Shown here piece after piece: positions 13,101-23,500 of a stretch of 64,000 nucleotides of DNA. Under the pieces are notes generated by a model. It was not told the DNA's origin. It ran no database searches and worked only from the letters and a program-made list of their open reading frames with translations. Position numbers and translations under genes: made by a program. The stretch's first letter is position 1. Each line of letters starts with the position of its first letter. This DNA comes from Arion vulgaris (lineage: Eukaryota; Mollusca; Gastropoda; Stylommatophora; Arionidae): positions 75,629,865 to 75,693,864 of the forward strand of contig CM036753.1 in the NCBI GenBank assembly GCA_020796225.1, read 5' to 3'.

Positions 13101-14525
13101 GTTGTCACTAGTGGTTGACCAGACATGTCTCTGATTTAATCACTTCTCCTGAATTCGTTCCATTTTATATTCATTATTTTTTGCAGACATCTATTTTCAA
13201 ATGCATTCAACTTGCTTTCTATATCTTTAGTCATTTTCCAACTCTCGCTGGCATATGTTAGGATTGATACAACATTGTATTGAAAATTTGTAATTTAGTT
13301 TTAATACTATATAACTTGCAGTTCCATATTTTATTTAGACTTTTAAAAGCTGATGTTGCTTTGCCAATTCATATCATAATTTCTTTTTAACATTTCCTGT
13401 GCAATCAAAATTGCTACCCAAATAGGTGAACTGCTCTGTTATTTTTATCATTTTAGATTCCAGTGTGATATCTGCATTACTTGCCATAGGTGTCTTCATT
13501 ATATTTGTTTTTCATAGCTTATCTCCAGTCCAACTTTTGATGCTATAGATGACAAGTTGTCTGTTTTTCTTTGCATATCTTGGTTGTTTCTACTTAACAA
13601 GGCAATATCATCTGCAAAATCCAAATCTTCTAGTTGACTATTTTCTACACAATCGATGCCAGTTTCGCCCCTGCAACATTTTCGCATCACCCAGTCAATG
13701 GCCACTCCAAACAATAGCGGAGATAGAATACAGCCTTGCTTTACTCCGGTTTCAACCATAAACCAGTCGCTGTGTCCACCATCAGTGCGAACTGCACACT
13801 GTGAACCATCATAGAGGCTCTTTATAATGTTTATTAATTTGTCTGGTATTCCATAGCATCTCAGAATGTTCCACAGAGAGATTCTGTGTAGACTATCAAA
13901 GGCTTTTTAAAATCGATGAAATTTAGTATGAGTGGTTGTTGCTTCTCAATATGTTCCTCCAAAATTAGTCGTAGGGTAATTATTTGGTCTAAGCAGCTTC
14001 TCTCAGGTCTAAAACCAGCTTGTTCTTCTCTCAGGGGTTTTGTCCACTGTTCCTTTGATTCTATTAAGAATGATTTTGCACGAGTTGCCCAGGGTAAAAC
14101 AGTAGGGATAAATTGCTTGCGAGTTTTATATAACTTAGAAATGTACGAGAGAAATGCAACACGAGGACGAACAATTGCGAAAATACATGATCGGTACTGT
14201 ACACATGTGGATTAGTTACAAACATAGACCTGTGGATAAGAACAGGGCTGGAACCCAAGATGATCAAGTTTAATTAGGAGGATAAACTGGCGAAAGGTCG
14301 GGCATACCCTGCGGAAGACACAGTCGAGTGTCACCAGACAAGCACTTGAGTGAAACCCGCAAGGAAAACCGAAAAGGGGCCATCTTAAACAGACCAGTCA
14401 AGAGACAGGAAAAAGTAGGAAACAATTGTTGAGACTCTATGTTCCACGAGCAGTGTAAAGGAATAAGTCAAGTACACTGATGAATTGTACTAGAAGATAA
14501 AGAACAATGTCTCATATATATATAT

Positions 14526-14567
<42 letters not shown>

Positions 14568-17500
14568 GTAGTTTCCCTTCAAATGTTCCCTGTACTCAAA
14601 ATCAATATATTAAATCGAAAGGTTTGATCGGAAAAAACAACAGATGGGATCTTGATAACATCAAGTATTATTGTACTGTACTGTAAATAGAAAAAAAAAT
14701 TTAATACCGACAAAAAACAAATAAACTATTTGGGACACTAAGAGACCTTCCTTTCTTCCTTTCGTTCGCTATTTATTACCTATATATTCAATGTTCTCTT
14801 GTACAAATGTCACTGCCTTTTATAGCTCAAACATAGGTCCGTGTGCAGTTTTTTTTGTCGACTGTTGTTTCATTAGACCAGTGAGTTTGCCTCAGTATAT
14901 CATATTCAGGGCAATCTTGAAGTATGTGCCCTGCAGTCTGATGTGCCTGTCCACATATGCACATGGCGGAAATGCCAATCTTGAATTTTGTATACATATG
15001 GCTGTGGAGTCGATTGTGTTCTGTTCTAATGCACATAATGACTAGTTCCAATCTGTTCATATTATAGTAACCGTCTTGTGTTGGTATTTGTGGCTTTCTA
15101 CATTAAGAAACATGACACACTGATTAAAAATAATTATGTGGGGTGGGAGGGGTGGGGGTTGGGGATGGATGTTGAATGATGGCGAGCACGAGGGAGACTG
15201 GAGAAAGATGGTAAGGAAACATCAAGAGATGGACAAATTACAGCCGTACTGAGTGTAGTAACAGACAAGAGATGTGGAATGTTGGTGATCCCTTGCAGTC
15301 AACCTTTGATGCAGTGACTACTCGTGATGATGATGATAATTCAATATATCAAGAAAGACTTTTTGTTGCTGTTGAGATCTAGAGTGACTGATCTGATATA
15401 TAAATGAATACTAGAACATTCATAATCCTAGTGACACCGTATGGGTGGAAAATGGACATTTAACAAGGCAGTGGAAAATGAACATTTAACAGGCGTGGAA
15501 AAATGGACATTTAACAAGGCAGTGGAAAAATGGACATTTAACAAGGCAGTGGAAAAATTGACATTTAACAAGGCAGTGGAAAAATGGACATTTAACAAGG
15601 CAGTGGAAAAATGGACATTTAACAAGGCAGTGGAAAAATGGACATTTAACAAGGCAGTGGAAAAACATATATGTCCTTACCTTTAAAAAAAATTCGTTCA
15701 CACCTCATTCCACCATACTTTCACAAATAAATTAATAATTCTCACTTTCTCCCATAGCACGTTATACAGGGTGTACAAGATAAAAGTAGCCCGATTGGCA
15801 AGTTTTGATTTGTCAACCGGCTACTTTATCTTGAACACCGGTATTATAAGAAACATCTCAGCTTCTTCTGGAGTACATGTTTTCCTAAACAAACTTTCGC
15901 CATTTCTTTCTATTCTACGGCATATTTTCCAGGGTTTTCCATATCTCATCAATTACCTCAATATCCATTTCAGCTTTTTAAAATATAATAACAAAGAGAC
16001 ATTTATCTCACCTTATCTCATTATATATTCACAAGTGTATAAAGCTGTGATGCAAATCAGGATTGGAGAACAGAAAGAAAGACAAGGTGCATAGACAGGA
16101 TCGCTCCAGGTGTCTCCTTTTTCGATCTGACGCTGAAAGGCAAACATAATTAGGGAATAGACAGATAAAGCGTTATAACAAAAAAATAACTATATTATTA
16201 CGCGTTATTTTCATCATTAAAGGTCAATTATCATATTTATTCTCTACCAAATTTAGACGTTCATGGGTTACAAAGGGACCTCAGTGCAGAAAATTGTGAG
16301 AGATTTCATGATTCAGTTGGGAGACGTTAAGACAAAATATGCTAACGGTACGTACTCAATGACGCCATGTTAATCTATGTCTCTGTTAAGAGTTGTGAGC
16401 AGATGTAGTTTCAGTTTATGTTGTATTGCCGTATTCAGACTTTTGTCAACAGATTTCTTCGGCGTATTCTCAGACTGAGAAGGTATGACAGGGTTGCAAA
16501 ATCAGACATGTGGATAAGAACAGAACAAGAACCCAGGATGGCCCAGGTTAAGACGATACAATGGAGGTAAGTCGGACATACACTACGGTAGACACAGTCG
16601 AGTGTCACTAGACACGCACTTGAGTGGAACCAAAAAGGAAAACGGAAAAGAAGACGTCATAAACAGACCTGGAGACGAAGTCTTGAGGAATTGAAGGGTG
16701 CTGGAATATCCTGGGAAGCCATTAAGAAAACAGCAAGAGAGCGGGAAAAATGACGAACGACTGTTGAGGCCCTATTCTCCACGAGGAGTGTAGAAGAATA
16801 AGTAACTAAGTCTGTATTTGTTCATGATTTCGTCATCATTTTCTTCTTCATTTTTTCTCCTTCCTCTATTTTTGCTTCAATGTTATTGGTCTTGCTAGAA
16901 CATTAAGTTTATTGCCAGACCTTCTGCAGGTTCACACAGCAGCGCTGTTAAAGCTCCTAACAAGTTGTAGAAAATGTAAGCAACGACTTAGCAATAATGT
17001 GTTAAGATTACTGCATGTTCATATTCCTGTATTTGCGCATGTCTTGATTTACTCTCCTTTCTGTGCCGCTTCGGTGTTGAAGAATAATATATATTGGTTG
17101 TCTACCGTAAAGATTAAAAATAAAATTCCTAAAAAAATATCTTCATCATCTTTAAAATTACATCGGGAACCCTCACCGGTGCAATGGAGCTCGTGTACTG
17201 CAGCTGAGATCTTCCTTGTAAGAAAGACATCGGAGCAAACATGGTTACTCACCGAAGTGCAATGATGATGGTCCTTTCAATCAATCAATTCATGTCTACA
17301 GTAGCCTTTTCACCACCCGATGCTGGCTACAGATTTCTCTAATCTTGTTTTGACTCGCTGCGTAGGTATAAGAAGAAATTTCTTACACGGGCTCGTGTGC
17401 GCGCTTCGTACATGGTGTCGTTATCTGTCTCTGTTATTTCTATGGTCCACCTTTTGCATGAACGACCCTTTACTTTGTATCTGAGTTGTATTACTCGTTG

Positions 17501-20500
17501 AGGTCTAATGTCTGTTGTTAATTTTTGTATGCGGCCGAATCATTTAATTTTTTCTTGATGAAGTTCAATACTGATGTTGTACCTACTCTTCCCCGACATA
17601 CCTTCATTTCTATACCGGTCTCTTCTTGATACTACCAGCATTATGTGTAGACACTTCATCTCTGTCGTGACTAGTACACATATCATATGTATAATCACAG
17701 CTGACTTGAAGTGAAAGCGGAAACGGTATATAGAATAAAAGAATAGAAAAGTTATGATGTGGTTTTACAGAAGAATGATGAGAATCCCATGGACTGCTAA
17801 AATGACTAATGTTGAGGTATTGAATGAGATCAAGACACAGAGAAGACTTATCATCAATATAAGAAAGAGGCAGTCATCATTTTTCGGGCATGTGATGAGG
17901 AGGAGGTTTAGAACACATTGTGACAACCGGTAAAATCGAGGGTAGACACAGAAGAAGACAGAGAGAGACAATTTTGGATAGCCTAACTTCATGACACGGT
18001 AGAGCGTCAACATCTCTGCTGATAGCAAACACCAACGAACAGAGATTTGTGGAGATCCATGATCGCCTACGCCAGCCGGCACAGCACCCGATGATGATGA
18101 TGATGACACAAAGCAGCCGGCACGGCACCTGATGATAAACACAAAGCGGACGGCAAATTGTCTTTTGAGTTTCTTAACCAAGATGGTTAAGAATTCACGA
18201 GTTAATTATTTAAGTAAAGCGAGGACACTGCGCAAAGGATCCTCCCCTGTACATCTAATTCTGATTATTCATATCTTTGATTAATAAACGTAATTATTTC
18301 ACATGCTACACAGGTGACAGTATATTTGGCACGAGCTTCCAGGATGAAAGTTTCGCACTGAGCCACAATCGCGCAGGTTGGGTTGGGATGGCTAACTTTG
18401 GCCCAGACACAAATGGTTCGCAATTCTACATTCTCCTTCATTCTTCCAAATGGCTAGATGGAAAACATGTTGTGTTTGGAAAGGTACTCGAGGGAATGGT
18501 AAGCTTTATAAATATTAGTTACTTACTTACTTATTCCTCTCCGCTCCTCGTGGAGCATAGGGCCTCAACAGTTTGCCACTTTTCCCGGTCTTTGGCTGTT
18601 CTTCCGAGACTCGAGTTAGCTTTGAACAACTTGTTTTCCTATAATTACGTTATTTATTAAATTGATGGGTAGTTAGCCATCACTCAACCCCCAACGTGAT
18701 GGACCAGAAGGCCACATTTAGTCTGACCTCTCTCCTTTGAAATGTCCGGCTTAGGTAATTTATAAATATTAGTAGTGTTGTATATTTTTTCGCTCACTTT
18801 GTCTGTTATCTTTAGTATTATCATTTATAATCAGCCATGAGGCGATTTTTTGAAAATTGAACTATTTTTTAAACATCGCAATTACATTGTGTTATGTTTA
18901 AAGCAAGGTTGTAATATTTACGCCCCCCCCCCACTCCAGTACATCTGATTTCGTCTTGCACAACTATTTGCGCTCACGCTCTCTCTTGTTTTAGGCAAGC
19001 GGGTTTGGTAGGAATTATATTTTAACTTTTCATATTTCAAATTGTGGCCATAGGCGCAGTGAATTTTTTTTTCCTGATCCAGAAGAACTTGAGTTTTCAG
19101 CTCTTCGGCTCGGTGCCATGGACATCGTAACCCTTCGGTTCAGTGCCACGAACACCATAAATCTGGAGAACCTGTGGTTTTCTGCCAGCCCACGGAATTG
19201 AACTGCACTCACAGGGGGCGCTTGTCAATGGTCGTCCAATGCGCTATGAACACGCTAAGCAGGCGACTGGGGCGCAGTGAGTTTCAGTTTCAGTTTGGAA
19301 TATTTTCATTGCAATCCGGACATGTCCATAGGTGCTCCGATCTCCTTCGCAATATCTCCAACAGCGTTCAGCGACTGACCGTACCAGTTCTATTTTGATT
19401 GATGAGCCGACTCGTATACCTGTTGTACCGCTCTTTTCTTGCCACACCAATTTTCAAGCGCAGTTCTCGCAATCTAGTAGTTGACGTGGATTGGTTTAGA
19501 TGAAGGTCTTCTCTGCGGCCACGCTCTATGAGGGCGTTCACGATGTCAGCTCTGTCCATTGGCTGGCTCTCTGATATAGTGGCAGAGCCAGCCAGTCTGT
19601 CTGCTCTCTCATTGCCAACGACACCCATGTGCCCCGGAACAAAGACAAGTGTAATTCTGCAAATTGTTGACGCCTGCAGTGATTCAGTCCATTGCCTGCG
19701 CACCGAACCGGCCTCCACCTTTCGGATCATACTCAATGAGTCACTCAGAATGCACGCATGAGTGTAGTTTTGTGACTCTAGCCAGAGTAGTGCATTGGTC
19801 ACCGCCAGTACCTCCATTGTCATGCTGCTTGTTGTCATACTAAATGCACCACTGGCTTCCTTGACCATTCTGCCACATGAGCTTGCAGAGAAGGCCCATG
19901 CAGACTTTTCGTGACGAACTACCGATCCATCCGTGTAAATCACAACGTCGTCTGCATTGCAGTTTTCATCGATAATGGCTTTGACGTCTGCATTCAACGC
20001 CACGGAATTCCTTCTCTGCAACCTTTGTCAAATTTAATGATGGTTGAAAAAGTGTTCCAGTATATTGGAGGTATCGGTATCCATTCTTCCCCATAGTCAA
20101 TATTATTGAGCCAGCATACCAGCTGAACAGTATCTGCGGCACGGCCAACCCATGACTTGCCCGCTTTAGCCGATTTCCACCACTGGTGTTGAGCTGTTCA
20201 TGCAATGGGTGATCCTTTTGGCACTTATTTTGAGATAGGCACGTGCTCTAGCTATCTTGAGTCTATACTCCATGGTCGGAAAATCCAGGAGAAACCTCAT
20301 CGCCACACAGGGTGTATCCCTTGAGCAACCGAGGATGATGCGCGCAGTGAATAAGGTGTCAACTAAATGCCACGATAAATGATCTGACACCAACCCTACT
20401 AAGTCTCACCGCGCTGACCCTGGAAACAAGTTGCAACCCTGTAGACTTTGAGTAGAGATCAAATAGGTATGGTATACATGACACACGAAGTAGACTAAGC

Positions 20501-23500
20501 GCACAGGACATTTTTTTCCCACACCAAACGAACAAAATTAAAATGTCTACAAGCCCGAATGATGTCGGGGCCCACAAGGGAAGCAAAGAATAGTACCCCT
20601 GCGATCTACAAGGCATGTCGTAAGAGGCAACTGATGTAGAACATAGGAAGACGTACAATCGCTGTTAGGTTCAGATCACATAGAAATCACATAGAGTGGT
20701 TAACAAGTGTTCGATATAGAGCGTTCGAAGAAGAAGAAAGTATCTACATAAACAAAATTCCTTGATTGTTGTCTAGAGAGTCTCAGCATTTCTACTGCGT
20801 AGTTGTGTTCATGACAGCTTCCACGTCGGTCTAGCCATTTCGTCAGAGTAATGCATCTATAATAGTTTTACTGATTGGTCGTGCCAGATTATTTAATCGT
20901 AGAAATTGTCAGTGGCTGCTTTTTTTCGTATTCCCAAAAAGAAACTAATGAAGAGTTAAAAAGTATCTCCATGAGAAGATGCAAATTATATTTGTACACT
21001 ACAGTCTGGTGTCGAATGCGCTATGTGTTGTCGATTTTACGATGTAGCGAGACACAAGTAGAGGGTTACAAATGAGGAACTTATGGACGAGAACAAGACA
21101 GATTCCAGTGGACCAAGAGGTTAAAAAAGACGCTGGCGATGGATAGGACACACTTTGCAAAAACCTGAGGGTAATATAACAAGAAGGGTCTTTTCCTGGA
21201 ACCCACAGGAAAGCGAAAAGGGGAGGTCGAGAAATACATGGAGACGAGATTTGGAGGCAGAGATCAACAATATAAAGAAGAGCTGGAGGAGCTGCAGGAG
21301 ATAGCTAGAGATAGGAAGACTTTGGGGGACTGCCTAGAGTAGTTGATAGTAGCTCGGCCTGCTAGCTGTGAGACGCCTCATAGCTCGGGTTCGAACCTAC
21401 TGTCCGGCATTTGTTCGAGTCCCTGGTCTTACTCAGGACGATAACATGAGTACCTCTGAAGTCAGAGAAAATCTGCCTGTATGGCGAGGGAAAACTAATT
21501 ACGAGTACATTGAGCACATGGCTGCCAGTGTAAAGTAATTTACAATGTGCACGCTGCTGCCATTGTAAGAAATTGGAAAAACAGATTTTCACGCAAAATC
21601 AGTTTCAGAGATGAAACTTCGTCTGAGTTGAAAGCGGACGAAAGAGAAAAAAAAAGGAAGACTTGACATGAGTTGGTTGAGGGCCTATGCCTAATCCGGT
21701 TAGAAAGGCAGAGAGAGAGAGACCAGTAGGTCTTGCCAGGGGTTTTGATCCCAGCATATCTGATCAGTGTCAGTCGTTTCCCTAGTCCCCTCAGAAAAAC
21801 AGTACATACTAAGGTCGCACACACATTGTATCGGAGGTGGAAGGTTTGGACATGTCTTATTTTGTCATTCTCCATCATACTGATCCGTATCGTAAAATTG
21901 ATAGCACAGAGCTGCGATATATATTAACCCTTTAGCTGCTAAAGACGTGTATAGGTATTTTAACCATTCAACACAAAAGACGTGTTAACACGTCTGTTAT
22001 TATCTCTCCTCCGTGGGCTAAAGACATGTTAACACGTTATACATTTCTACTGTCACTGTTATAGGCGTACATTCACGTTTGTGACCTAGAAACAAAGAGT
22101 AACTATTCTTAGATCCGTCTTCGGAAAGTATGGTTCTGATACTGTATTGGACTAGATTCCAGACCGTCTGAAAAATCAAGAATGAACTTGTTGCCATGTT
22201 CAGTCTGATTTTAATATCAGATTCCGTTCCTCTTTCGTGATTGATAACACTTCCAAGATATGTGAAAGCACTCGTATTTGGAAGGATTATATCTTCTAGT
22301 TTGACTAGGGTGGCCATGTTAAGAATCATTATTTCTGTTTTCTTCTGATTTATTTTCAACCCAACCATCTGGCTGTACTGGTTAGGGCTGCATGATTTTT
22401 CCTGGATATCTTTACGTGTGTGAGATAGAAGTGTAATGTCATCAGCAAAATCAAAGTCTTCCAGGGTGGATGTGAGAGTCCATCTGATACCTCTTGCCTT
22501 ATTTTCAGTTGTTTTACGCATCACCAAGTCTATGACAATGTTGTTTCAAATCTTTTGTCTTTAATCTACAGCTTCATTGATTTCTGACTTGTACTGATCA
22601 ACAGTGATGTATTTGTTATCACTTCTGGCCATCAGATAGAAATATTTAATCAGTTCGGCAGAATTTTATCACACATCACTGGCGAGAGTTGTTTACTCAG
22701 CCATCTTGACAGGATTTAAAATCAGCCATCTTGGCAGGAAGAAGACAAATCAAAAGATGGAGTGATGGCATCAAGAACAACTTTAGAGAAATGAATACCA
22801 ACTTCAAAGTGCATTAGACAAGGCTCATAGATAATCCTTACACCCCTCCTCCCCATATTCCAACATCTCACAGAGATACAATGGAGGAAGAGAATAAGAA
22901 GTTTGAGATTACATCATGTGTTTACTGTATCTTGTAAAAACTGTGGCCTCCGATAACATAAGGCGGCAAGCTCAGGAAAAAGTTCTCGAAAATTAGACCA
23001 CAACCGTTGCGTTTTCCAGTGTTATTAGATAGAGACCAATTCATTTTAAAACAACACAAAATGCTAAATCACGATTATATTACGTCACAAATTAAGTTTA
23101 ACACTAAGGAATATCAATATTATTAACATTTCTCATCAATAAATAGCCATGGATTTGTAGAATTGTAAAAAATTGCAGAAAACTTTACAGTGTTCTATCA
23201 ACAACTTATAAAAACCAGCCCACATTAAACAGAAATTTTGATTGTCCCATCTGAGCTAGTTGGCCTTATCTTGCTGGAGGCCAGAATAAAAACAAAGTAA
23301 AATTAGTTCGTAAACTTGTGGAATTCATTACTTACCTATAAAAGGGGCATGATTTCAATATTTGATGACATTTTGAGGTAACACATTTGTTATGCAATCG
23401 GCAAATTTGCGAGATTAAAAGGATTACGCCAGCGTCATGTTTGTGAACTATTCAGTTCCAGATGATACATTTGATCTAAAAAAATGGGTCTAAAGTCGAA

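Noticed and set aside
15428..15701. Repeat-protein frames on both strands and a CRISPR-like appearance
   Set aside because: Contiguous 27-bp minisatellite with no unique spacers, in animal DNA.
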